Below are positions 38,701 through 49,202 of a stretch of 64,000 nt of DNA, piece after piece (position 1 is the stretch's first letter; every line of letters starts with the position of its first letter). The stretch is from assembly GCA_023333565.1 (NCBI GenBank), contig JAJKFH010002438.1, positions 434,001-498,000 of the forward strand, in the 5' to 3' direction. Source of the DNA: Puffinus mauretanicus (lineage: Eukaryota; Chordata; Aves; Procellariiformes; Procellariidae). The notes under the pieces are model-generated. The model was not told the DNA's origin, made no database searches, and saw only the letters and a program-made list of their open reading frames with translations. Both the position numbers and the translations under genes were made by a program.

Positions 38701-41700
38701 TGCAAAATGTCTCCAATCTGCTAAAATGAACTTATTTTGTATTCTTCATATCAAATATTCCTATTTCTGAATAGTGCACTGATCTACAGAGCTCACCACG
38801 GTCTTCTGATTAGAGCTACTTCATTAAGCACATTGCCAAGCACATCTAAACACACTTAACTGTCAGCTTTATGTGACTCATCTTAATGTTTGTCACTTAC
38901 CTGCAGGAAATTCCAAGCAATAGCCGTTAATTGGGGGCCTGAACTGTTTCACTAGGACAACGCAGTCGTAGTGGAGAGTTCTCTGTAGAACAGCTATCAC
39001 TGCTACACCTACAAATGGCGAGGGAAGACACAAGTACATAGTATTTGAGTACAGCAGGAAGTCAGTATTTAGTGCTAGATCTGGAAAGGAACCCAAGGAC
39101 TGTTACTCTGAGCATTAAACATTTAGATGCCTGCTCCAGATCCTGAACTATGAATTTAAGCTCCTTTTATCATGCACAGTGAGAAATAAAAGCCCAAAAC
39201 GGGATCTTCAAAGCACCCCAGCAAAGGGGAGGCACACGTACCAAGCAAGACTGAGCCTTAGCCCACCAGTATCTACGGAAGGGCTCTCTTGCCTGCAGAG
39301 ACTTTGGAAGCCGTTGTACGCTCCTCTCATAGCTAAATCATGTCCCTCTTTTGCCCAAAGAGAACTGTTTCCCTAGCCCGTAACAGCAGACCCAATTCGT
39401 CAGTCCGTGAGCTACTCTGTATCAGGGCATCCATCCTGTCTTTGAAATTGCTCCATTGTTCTAAAGGGAATACAGTGATCTTGAGAAAACACTCCCAGTA
39501 AGGTTCTGATTCTTCAGCACTGAAGTTAGCATTTCATTAGCTCAGGGGTATAGCAAGCTCTGCTGAGCTATTTGTTCCGCATCCTCATTCATTCAGAAAT
39601 AGATCAGCTCTAACTCTGCACTGTGAGTTTATCAGAAGAACTTTCATAGGAAAAAATGCAAACAAAAAAGTCATCAACATCTTACCATCAGCTGAAATGC
39701 CCTTTTTGTTGCCAGTACGCTTTACTGTTTCCCAAGTTCTGTTTAACACAGAGAAAAGAACAAATGAATACATTAAAAGGAACAATACCCATTTTATTTG
39801 TAAGTTGTCGTCTACCCTGGCTAGGCAGGTATTTAAAAGCAAAATATACCATCACACAGTGAGGCCCCATAAGAAAGCAGCTGGCCTTCGGCAAGCCCTG
39901 TGTCATGTACTGGCACTACCAAATGCCTGTAGTATAATTTTGTTTTGCCTACTTAAAGGCAGAAGAGAAAAAGACATAAAAGACATAAATGATTGTCACA
40001 GAACCAGCAAGTCTTATAAAAGTGATCCTGGAAAACTGCAAAATAAAGCAATTTATATATTAAGCATGTCAGATTTTGAAAGACAGTTTTGTAACAAGAC
40101 CATGTGCATTCTATCTTTTATCTTCCTTTTGCATGAGGTTTACAGTGTAAGTTATTGTGAACTCTCAGATCAGTTACTTGAGCGCAAGAGGAGCGCATAG
40201 GGAAGGAAGACCAAAGCTTCTCTCTCAAAATAAGCAATGGGATGAGTAAAAAGCAAAAATCCACCAGCAATAAAAATCCTTTCACAAAAGCTCCAATCTT
40301 TGCTATTTTTTAAAAGGATATTTTGCTGATGAACTGGGAGGCACTAGAGAAAACAGTGCATTAAGAGGACGGAAGTAAAGCCATGTTGTCACATCTAGAT
40401 AAATACAGCAAAACTAAAGCATAGAAAAGAATTGGACAGGCGTGATAATATACAAGAGGACAGTAACTTGTCAATAGTATGCAAGATCCAGCACCATCAG
40501 CAGGGAAAAAGAAGCCCTTAATGAAGAACCAGAAAAGCCACGGGACGGACTCTCTGAATCATCACAGTCTATTTGCATAGCTCGAACTTGCTTCTGCATA
40601 GCATCTTTACAAGGAACAGAAAATGCAAGGCAAACCAGGATCCAATGTGCCCAAAAAAATTTAGGAGCCGAATTTGATCCCACAAGCTAGCATATCTGCA
40701 AGAGTAAGATTTTTTTTCTCTGAACAGTACAAACTATCAAGGAATTGCACAATGAATAGATCTCATCTTGCGTTGAGTAATAGGTTTGTAATGCTCATAT
40801 TCTCTAGCTTGGGGCTAGTCTGTACAATTGGGAACATTATAGGAATCTGAAATGCCAGAGAGGCAATTACCTGGTTTTACCAAAGGGATCAGTGTAAGTT
40901 GTTTCTTCAAGCTTCAACCATTTTCTTTCTACAATTACCTAAAATAAAGAATTCTTTGTTAAATACATTATAAGATTAATCCCAAAGATATTCAGGGGCT
41001 AAGGGGAGAAACAACACAACTATTTTTGGATTCTTTTGAAGACAAAATTCTCAGCAACAGAATACATGCAGGAACATGCAACAACATTCCTGTAGCTATT
41101 AGGGAAAAAACCAGTTACTCCAAGTTCTTGAAGAGGAAAGAAAATAAACCCAGTAACTTTTCTTAATGTGACTTTTATAACCATGTTTCAATGATTTTAT
41201 GTACTGGAAAGTCCTCATCTTGTTAGAAGGATTTTGCAAAGGTCACGTTTCAGCTGAAAAAGGGTCACTGGTCTGCACAGACTTTAGCTACGCTGGTGAT
41301 TGAGGAGTGCCCACTTATCAGAGAGCACGGCCTAATAGCTAAGCATGCAAGACTGAAATCTAAACTATTTTGAAACTTTTCTTGCCGTGATCTCAGACCA
41401 TGGCTTTGTGTAACTGCTCTTTTCTGTAATTGCAAGCAGTGATACACACCTGCCCTTTTAGGATTTCTGAGAGCTGCTGATTTGAGTGCTTGGCATTAAC
41501 ATTATTACAAAATGTCTTTTCTGAGCTAAATGAGTTTATTTGCCCTGTGATGTTACCTCATCTTTTATGTAATTCCTTTAAAAGGGAAAAATCCCTAGGT
41601 ATTAGCCCAGCAGTTTACTTCTTTCAATGTAACTTGTATTTTAAGCTTTGCTAAAGGTGTAGGCAGACAAGAAGCTTGTCTCCAGAATTTTCTATCAAGT

Positions 41701-44595
41701 TGGCCATAGGTCTGACCACAGAAATCAGAAGTAATCAGTAAGATGAACAAATTACTTCCTATTGTGTAATGAGACACACTGCTGACAGCAATGGAGCAAG
41801 CATAAGCAAGGGGAAAAGAGGATCTGGGAAAAAAACCGCAACATTAAACTGTAGCAAAGGATGAAGTCCGAAAGGCCATTCATGTGGTTGGCACACTACA
41901 ATCCTCCAGTGCAGGACAAGGAGCAAATAGGGCCCGTGTGGCCGTGGGTCTTGAAATTAAAACTCAAAGATTCACCAACTAAAAAGAGAATATAGAGAAA
42001 TGAAATGTAATATATGATACAGCTATAACTAGAGTACAGAAGCACAGTACAGCATCAGCTGGAGGCAGAAGGCAAATCAGAAGCGATCCAGGTGTCCAGT
42101 AAATTATAACTGAGCTGGATGAACTCACGTAATTCTTAAAATGTGTTCTTCAGAACAATTATTTTGACAGGCAATTGAAATAACAATAGCACTCCTATGG
42201 TTGTAAACGCGGCTATACGTATTTTACAGGTAGGAGTTTTGGCATTTATTTTAGAAAGTATAGTATTTCCACATAACAGGAATTGGAAAAGGAGAGCTAT
42301 GTGTTCCCAAAAGAGCTTTCTAATGGCTTTGTGGTCACAAAAACAGCAGGAAAGGAGAAGATGAAGTATATTATGCTCATTACAGGTACAAGAAGTAATT
42401 CCATTTGGAAGCATTCAGGTATATTTTAAATAGCTTTGCATTCACTCCTAAATCACTGCCAAAGTAGAGTACAGGAAGATCCAAAAGAGAAATAGATGAA
42501 AATCAAGTTCCATTGGTTGTCCAAGGAGAGGAATATATATACTTCAGCTAAGTAAACACAGCCAAATGTTTTGTGTTAATGATTTTTTTTTAAACATTGC
42601 AGAGAACACAAAGAACTAGATTATTGATCGTGGTCCCATATTGCTGCAGCATTCAACAGAACTGGCAGATCATTACCCCTGTCACCAAGTTATCATTTGC
42701 TAAGCAGAAAGGGGAAAATGGCTGAAATCAGAACCACATCCCGTCTCCACAAATCTTAGAGGAAAAAGGAATCCCTAGTCTGTAAGAAATTAGACCTATC
42801 CAAGCTCCAAAAAGACAAAAAGAAAAGAAAAAAGTAGGACACGTCAAACAAAGTGTCTTGTTTTTAATCAGATATTCTTAAGTACAGCTTTTGGGCTCTA
42901 CTGTCATGGAGCAATAATTTAAAAGTATTATAGGACATGTAGCATAAATATTTACAATGGAAGCATTCCACAATCCTCTAAAGTTTGGTAAAACTCTTGA
43001 TACTAACAGCCTACAGGGTGAGAAAACTGAAAGTTGCCAGGTTTCCCTAGAAGAAGAAGAGAATTTTGTCACCCGCCTCATCGGGTGCACAATTAAAACC
43101 TGCAGAAGCCCAGAAGCATAACTTCTGTTTTGCTAAATCCCCTATTTAGGGCCTAAGGACACTTTGCAGGATGTGTTGCACTTATACTCAATTTTAGAAT
43201 TAGTTATTTTTACTGCTTTATCTATTACTTTGATGGGCAAATAACATCTGCTTTGCTTACAACAGCCTGCCTGTGGGTTCCCGGAAACAGGAAGAGGAAA
43301 TAAGATCAGCCATTACTTTCATGGAAGAAGATACTCCAACATCAGACCACGTAGTTACTGAAGAGTTACAGAACCACTTTTAATATAGGGGCCATTGGCA
43401 GAGGCATGGTAAATACTCTCCTGTATTAATCCCACAAAATGACTGAAAAAACTAAATAGCTTAAAATATGTAAGATCTAATTACAAACTTCCAGTGATAC
43501 CAAAGAGTACAGTATTTCAAAGGAGAAAAACTAAGAGGTATTATGAAAAAAAAAAAAGAGGATAAAATGAAAACATTAGCTGCAAAAATACAGGTCTTAA
43601 TAGAAAACCCAAAAAGCTTACAAAAATGAAATGCTTTATGCTTGAGAAATAGTCACATTAAAAAAACACCCAAGGAGAAAAGCGATAAATATATCCCAAC
43701 AATGCGAGTGTCTCCTTTCCTGAAAAAGTTTTGTACCATGAAACCTAAAGAAATTACAAGACTGTGTTCATTCCAAGGAAGGAACGCTCGACAAAAGAAA
43801 CTACATTTGTGTTATAACAAGAGCGTGACACTGTTGCCAAACCTGCCTTTAACATCAAAGATTAACTTTTAAGAATTCACTTAAAAGAGAACAGAAACAA
43901 ATACAGGCAGTTACAATTAGGGTGAAAGTGCTCCTAGTAAGCACCCAGAAGTATCTCCAAATTCCTTCCTCAGGACCTGATATTTTCTGATTCTGTGAAG
44001 ATGCAAGCACAACATTTCTGAAAAAATCTTACTACCTCCTTACTAATGTCTTTAGAATAGCAATCATCTAAACTCAAACCCTTTCAGAAAGCATCAAAGA
44101 AGGTACAATCCTAAATGTTAAGGCGGCTCTTAGTGGTTCATCATCTTAAAGGAACAGAAAACAAGGCTGAGTTTCATGATCCACTGATTTGTATAGTCTC
44201 TGAGAGGTATCAGCATTATTTCTGAACACTGAAAACAGCCTGAACAGACAATACAAGAAACAGCTGCAAAATACAAAAAAAAAGAAGCTTAAAATAATGC
44301 AACACTAGATTTCTCTCTCCCCATTGTTGAAATAATCATACAAATTATCAAAGAGAAATGCCACCTTTTTTAAACTCTCTGACCATCAGGAAGAAGTGTT
44401 TTGTCTATTGAATAGATTTTACAAACATACAGCATCCATAGCATTTATCATCTGCACTCACAAACATTCTGATCAGTCTCAAATAATTGTTATTTAACAA
44501 CAAAATATGTGTCAAAACCAAGCATGTTATACCTCTTCTTTAAGGACGAATTGTCTAGCAGTTTTTGGAACTTCTGTGGATGTCTCAGCTGCCAT
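35613..44595 (-). CDS. NUDT5: NUDT5: ADP-sugar pyrophosphatase (9 coding exons including a 9-nt microexon)
   Basis: Nudix hydrolase that cleaves ADP-ribose to AMP and ribose-5-phosphate, also acts on 8-oxo-dGDP, and supports nuclear ATP synthesis from ADP-ribose (family knowledge). Coding exons in transcript order: 44533-44595, 40871-40938, 39686-39738, 38901-39008, 38280-38375, 37174-37275, 36773-36781, 36005-36058, 35613-35722. They total 663 nt, 220 residues plus TAA, against 219 in human. The Nudix box [23 protein letters not shown] (residues 98-120) fits GX5EX7REUXEEXGU exactly. Adenine-stacking Trp28 and Trp46 and the phospho-site Thr45 are conserved. ATG context AAAATGG is good, preceded by an acceptor CACAG at 44623-44627, so exon 1 is non-coding and probably lies in the CpG island near 48.7-48.9 kb. 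Introns hold only unassigned sequence. Confidence 0.97.
36005..36058 (-). CDS. NUDT5: NUDT5 exon
   Basis: Residues 167-184, [18 protein letters not shown], plus one base. It matches human [18 protein letters not shown]. Acceptor TTTCCTAG, donor GTAAGA. Confidence 0.96.
36773..36781 (-). CDS. NUDT5: NUDT5 9-nt microexon
   Basis: ATGATGGAG, bounded by a strong acceptor (TTTTTTTTTCACTTGCAG) and donor GTACGT. In phase it adds D-D-G between RQKL and EFVEV. The result RQKLDDGEFVEV has exactly the spacing of human KPKPGDGEFVEV and brings the total to 220 residues. Skipping it keeps frame but loses this loop. Confidence 0.88.
37174..37275 (-). CDS. NUDT5: NUDT5 exon
   Basis: Residues 130-163, [20 protein letters not shown] then [14 protein letters not shown], plus one base. 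DPGLSN and VTINGDxAEN match the family. Donor GTGAGT. Confidence 0.96.
38280..38375 (-). CDS. NUDT5: NUDT5 Nudix-box exon
   Basis: Residues 98-129: the complete 23-residue Nudix box with metal-binding Glu113, Glu116 and Glu117, then KGEVIECTP. The donor CAG/GTCTTT is weak (C at +3, T at +4). Confidence 0.96.
38901..39008 (-). CDS. NUDT5: NUDT5 exon
   Basis: Residues 62-97, [20 protein letters not shown] then [22 protein letters not shown] and EFPAG are hallmark ADP-ribose pyrophosphatase elements. Acceptor TTTGTAG, donor GTAAGT. Confidence 0.96.
39686..39738 (-). CDS. NUDT5: NUDT5 exon with Thr45/Trp46
   Basis: Residues 44-61, [18 protein letters not shown], plus one base. Contains Thr45, Trp46 and Arg51 at the same numbers as in human. 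One residue longer than human in the following loop. Donor GTAAGA. Confidence 0.95.
40871..40938 (-). CDS. NUDT5: NUDT5 exon with Trp28
   Basis: Residues 22-43, [20 protein letters not shown] then KT plus two bases of Arg44. Trp28 is one of two tryptophans that sandwich the adenine. Acceptor TTTTAG, donor GTAATT. Confidence 0.95.
40939..44532 (-). other. NUDT5: NUDT5 intron after first coding exon
   Basis: 3.6 kb of AT-rich intron. No gene, RNA or repeat family recognised. Confidence 0.6.
44533..44595 (-). CDS. NUDT5: NUDT5 first coding exon
   Basis: Residues 1-21, [20 protein letters not shown] then E. The N-terminal tail diverges from mammals as expected. Donor GTATAA. About 27 nt of 5' UTR (44596-44622) precede it in the same exon. 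Confidence 0.93.
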
Positions 44596-44622
44596 TTTCA
44601 GGAATGTCAGGCTTTTCCCCTC

Positions 44623-47600
44623 CTGTGCAAAGTCCAGATTACTATGAAACAAAGTCAATATTTGCTTTCAGAGTAAAGTTAAAAGGTTCGTTTCTGCATT
44701 CTAAATTAACAAATAAAACTTGCTGGAGAAAGTTAGGGACATGTGATGGCAAGTGCAATTCACATTTTCAGCTCCACCTGATGGTTTCAGAGTCAAATAA
44801 TTCAAAGGAGAAGCAGAAGTTTGGGTCAAATCCCTGACTTACATAGTTGTAATAGTAGTATCAGCTGCCGAGTAACTATGCTGGCTGAAGACACCTCCTT
44901 AACTATTCAAAGGTCAGACACACACAGAGACAAAATTGATCCATTTCAGTCAAATTCTTTCATTCTGATCTGGGTGAAGTGCTCTGTCAACACAGCATTA
45001 CCCCAACAGGACTATGCATTCCACTGTGAAAGTGGAAAAAAACCTTATACTAAGAGGACTTCAGTGGTAAAAATTGCTATTGCGAAAGAATCAGAACTAG
45101 AACCTACCTCCACCTTACACACATCTCAAATAAACACGTAAATGACTCAATCCCCCAAAAAACAAGGTCAGAAAGTGACCCATGTGTTGCAAGTCTAGGT
45201 GACACGTGGAGTTAGTCTCTCTTACTGGGAATGATGTGGCTAACACCATGCAAAAGGCAGTTGAATATATGCCCAAAGCAAGGCTCTGCACGTGTAGCTC
45301 AATGCCTCAGCCTGCATCCTAACGCTCCCTAGGAAGGTAAGATTGTCCACTCACTCTCTCAATCCAGTTCCAGCTGAAAGACACATCAGGCAGCAGAAAA
45401 ATAAGATGCATTTGAGATTCACCATTAGTCCCCTGTCTCACTGTGGAGCTACGGGGCACTTTCAGCACAGAAACTCTTATTCCAAGGAAGCTCATCTCTG
45501 ATATTAAGTTGTAATACTGAAGTCCTGAAAACCAGCATGAATCATGAGCAAAAAGACAGTACAAAGAAGCAATCAGTTTAAACACCAGGAGAGACGAGTT
45601 AATCTTAAAGATCTCTATCACTCTTAGCGTTGATGGTTGTACACTTTCCATAAAGTCAACAGGAATCTTTCCCTTGACTTCAACTAGGGTTTTAATAAGG
45701 CTCTGTGGGGTCTCTAGCAATGAACAGTACCAGAAGCAAGTGATCACCTTCTCTGTCATATCCAACTTCAGCAGTTCCATTTTTTACTTCATCTTTATCC
45801 TTTCACGATAACATCTACTGCACATTTGTGAAACATTTAAGAGCATGCAGCAACAATCAGCTTTCTTACATATTAGATTTGCATTTAATTCCACAAAGCA
45901 GTTAAAAGGAATAGGTAGCATAAAATATTTCTGGATTCAGGATTAAAACTAACGTTCATAAATCCATTTCCTCAGTATGTATACAGGGCAGGCTCTTTTT
46001 TAAGTCTTAAGACAGTCTTGTTGGATGAAGTAGGTCATAGCGGTCAAACATTCAAATTGTTTTTATGTAACATAAGTCCTGAAAAGGAACCCTGACCTAC
46101 TAAACCCAATTCCATTCTTTCAAAAATATGTTCTATAATCTCTTCTCAAAGCAATGAAGCTCCATCTTAAAACTACGTACGTTTACTATCTACCTTTCTA
46201 CTATTTGTATGAAAAACTGTTCTAGAACCTCACTTGGTTATCTTCCAATTTCTATCCCACGTTAGTTCAGTTAGCTGTTACCCATTTGTTCTTGAGCCAG
46301 CAATGTCTCAAACTCTCTTCACTTAGGATTTAAGAGCTGTAGCTGGACAACGGCCACTCTAAAATACAAGATGAAGCTTTCCACCAAACTTATGCAGAAG
46401 AAGCGCAGCCCAGCATAGCAGTTCCAAGAGGTTCCTGGTCATCCAGAGGAAACAGTCAAAGGAGGCTCTGTGTGATGCCCGAAGTATACAGCTTTAAAAA
46501 AATAAAAGCCAGACCTAGCTACAACAAACTTACCTCCTATGTTTGGAAAGAATTATAGCCTTTTTGATTGACAACATAAACATATCAAAAGAGTAGATAA
46601 TGAACCACATCCTTGTTAAACTTTTTTTGATCGGGCTGAATAAGTCTTCCTCTTTTAGTCTCCCCTCACAGGAAAGCCTGTTCCATTGATCATACTAATC
46701 CTTCTACATAAGCTTGCAAGTATCAATGGATCTTTCTCAAACACGGATTACCACAATTGTACCCTAAATCCCACAAGCAGCTATAGTAATGGTTTGTACA
46801 ACAGTATTAATACTTACCTACGTCAGTTACAAATACACACTAGAACCTCATCTCATGGCAGAAGCTCTTTTCAACACAGCTTGCTCTCTTCTGAAGCGGA
46901 GAGATTCAAGGGTGGCTTGTGACTTAAAACAAAAAATTATACAGCTTCAGTGGTTTGAATTATCACTAAAATCTAAAATAGATGAAAACAAGAGGAAGAC
47001 TCATCTAGCTCAGCTTCTGTAGTTTTGATCTCCTCCACAAGTGGGTGCAATGACTCTACGTATGAGTGACATTTTAAAAAGTTCCACCAAAAAAGTAATT
47101 TTTTCCAAATTCAGTTGACTGTATAGAAGTGAGAATTTCTGCCGTTAGAAAGCTGAAATACCATTTGGTTAAATGAAGGCTGCAATTCCGCTACCTCCCA
47201 TCAGTCATACTGCTAAGGGTGGCAACACCTTTTGCTCATAAACAAAATTAGCTGCAACTGAAAATTAAACTTAATGCTACAATGTTATATTTCTAAAGCC
47301 CCGTGTTAGGTTTCAGAATAGACCTTGTCTCGCAGCCCTCAGACAGGAAGGCTATTCCATCTCATAGAATTACCACTGCATCATTTGAGTTAAAAATGCA
47401 ACACAGCTCGCACAGCAGCCTGGGAACCTGACTTACGATTAAGCTCTATGAATATAAATTTTTAAGAGTTATCGGTACAATTTTAAGAATATGTCAAAGT
47501 GTCCACATTTATCAGCTTTCTTAGCACAAATCAACAGCGCTTGAATTATAAATTATGGGGAAAAAAAAAGTTTGGCCTGCTTCTACCTTCTCTGATGATT

Positions 47601-48700
47601 TTTGCGGCTAGTATTACAGGCTACTGCTGGCAAATCATGCTACTTGTTCCATTTCTTTCACATGGGGGCTCAAACTCAGACCTGAAAAAGGCGTACCATT
47701 TATAAAAGGTATAACTTTATTCTCATTGCTTATTCCCTTATTGAGTGGTTTCCTTTGAAGGCAATGCCCAACCATTCTACAGTTTCCAAATTATCCTTTC
47801 CAGGAGTTAAAAACTGAAGCCAGCTGAGGCCTGTGAATCAGCTTAGAGAGCAGCCAAGCTACCAGGGATTTACATTAACCTATCCAAGACGCAATAAATG
47901 ATTAGCTTTCCTAAATCACTTTTCAAAAGTTATTCTCTGATCCAAACTACACATCCCAGCTGACAGCAACCAGATTTAATGGAAGCTCAGCAATGGTGTC
48001 CTAAGGCAAGCTCAAGATAAACAAAATACAGGGTTTCTTATAAAGAATGTGAAAAGGGACACTGGCAGTGGTTTATGCGCGATTTAACCGACAGCACGCT
48101 GAGATATATGCGCTGAAGATCAAACATCACTAAAAGCTCCTAAGTCACTTTAAACTTGTTACCATCACTCAGTTCACTTGCATTTCAGCAATATGATTCT
48201 AGCAACAAAAACAATTAATTAGCAGAAGTTGACGGAAGAGAGGGAGAAGGAAAAAGTGGGGAAAATGTTTCATTTTTGTCATCAGTGGATGACCCGCTCA
48301 GCACCAAAATATGGAAAAATAACTGGTTCTCGCCCTGCAGAACAGACCACAACAAAGACTATCTTGCATAAGCAGAAGAGGGTTAGCAGCATCTCCAATT
48401 GTGATCAATTCCAGACAACTGATGCGTGAGAGGGCTTGGGGAGACAGTCTCATGCGGCAGGCGCGAGAGCATTTGAGGAAAGCATCGGATGGGAACGACT
48501 CGGCCCTCCACGCAGGGGACACACAGGCACAGACACATGGGCTTAAAAAAGAACGTATTATTCAGTTATTACTTGACTCTCCCCAAAATAAATGAAATGC
48601 AGCCTTGAGGAGAGAGAGGAAGCTCTGTCACTGCAGAGCTCCATTATAACGCTGGAGAGATGAAATCTTACACAAGCACATGCAAAGCAAGAAAGCAAAG
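44623..48700 (-). other. NUDT5: NUDT5 5' UTR intron (inferred)
   Basis: Sequence between the acceptor of the ATG-bearing exon and the CpG island. It contains a 153-codon minus-strand ORF (45319-45780) of unknown kind and no recognised domain; otherwise ordinary AT-rich intron. Confidence 0.5.
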
Positions 48701-48912
48701 CCTGCTAGGCGGGAAAAACACCCGCAGCTTCCCCAAGGCCGCCCGTGTTTTCAACGTAACCGCCTGGAAACCCCCCCGCTCGGGCCACACACACGTACGA
48801 GGCCGGGAGAGCGGCCGGGCAGCTGCGGGGAGCCGCTACCGCGGGCGGGTGCGGTGAGGTCGGGGGCGGCCGGGCGGGACCGGCACCGAGCAGCGCTGAG
48901 GCAGCGGCGGCT

Positions 48913-48944
48913 GAGGCGAGGCGAGGCGAGGCGGGGCGGGGCGG
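48913..48944 (+). repeat. GAGGC/GGGGC pentamer tandem repeat with GC box
   Basis: Four GAGGC units (48913-48932) followed by two GGGGC units (48933-48942). The last two form a consensus Sp1/KLF GC box at the centre of the divergent promoter. Confidence 0.85.
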
Positions 48945-49000
48945 CAGCTGTGTGCGCCGCTGAGGCGGGGCCGGGTAGCGCCGCGGCGTGTGCGCCGCCG

Positions 49001-49120
49001 ATGGAGGGCCGGGTGGCGCTGAGAGCTGCGGGGGAGGTTCCGGGTGGAGCGGGAGCTTCCGGGAGCAGCGGGGCGAAGCGGGCCGAGGCGGGCCGAACCG
49101 GGCGGGTTGGGTTGGGTTGA
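49001..49120 (+). CDS. Candidate upstream ORF (39 codons) in CDC123 leader
   Basis: ATG at 49001 opens a frame MEGRVALRAAGEVPGGAGAS... that closes at TGA 49118-49120, 8 nt before the CDC123 ATG at 49129. It counts as a uORF only if transcription starts upstream of 49001. The GC-rich context makes chance ORFs likely; no peptide function is implied. Confidence 0.35.
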   Translation: MEGRVALRAAGEVPGGAGASGSSGAKRAEAGRTGRVGLG

Positions 49121-49128
49121 GGGGGAGG

Positions 49129-49202
49129 ATGAAGAAGGAGCAGGTAGCGCACTGCCAGTTCTCCGTGTGGTACCCGCTCTTCCGGGCCGTCACCATCCGC
49201 AG
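49129..49202 (+). CDS. CDC123: CDC123 exon 1
   Basis: Residues 1-24, [20 protein letters not shown] then VTIR plus two bases. The CxFSxWYPxFRxVTI motif is the family's N-terminal signature. Donor GTGAGG within the CpG island. Confidence 0.96.

Noticed and set aside
39697..40200. 167-codon plus-strand ORF antisense to NUDT5
   Set aside because: Overlaps the NUDT5 exon at 39686-39738 in antisense, has low-complexity Lys/Leu/Ser composition and resembles no known family.
45319..45780. 153-codon minus-strand ORF in the NUDT5 5' intron
   Set aside because: Same strand as NUDT5, but no conserved domain and no splice signals tying it to the gene; treated as unassigned.
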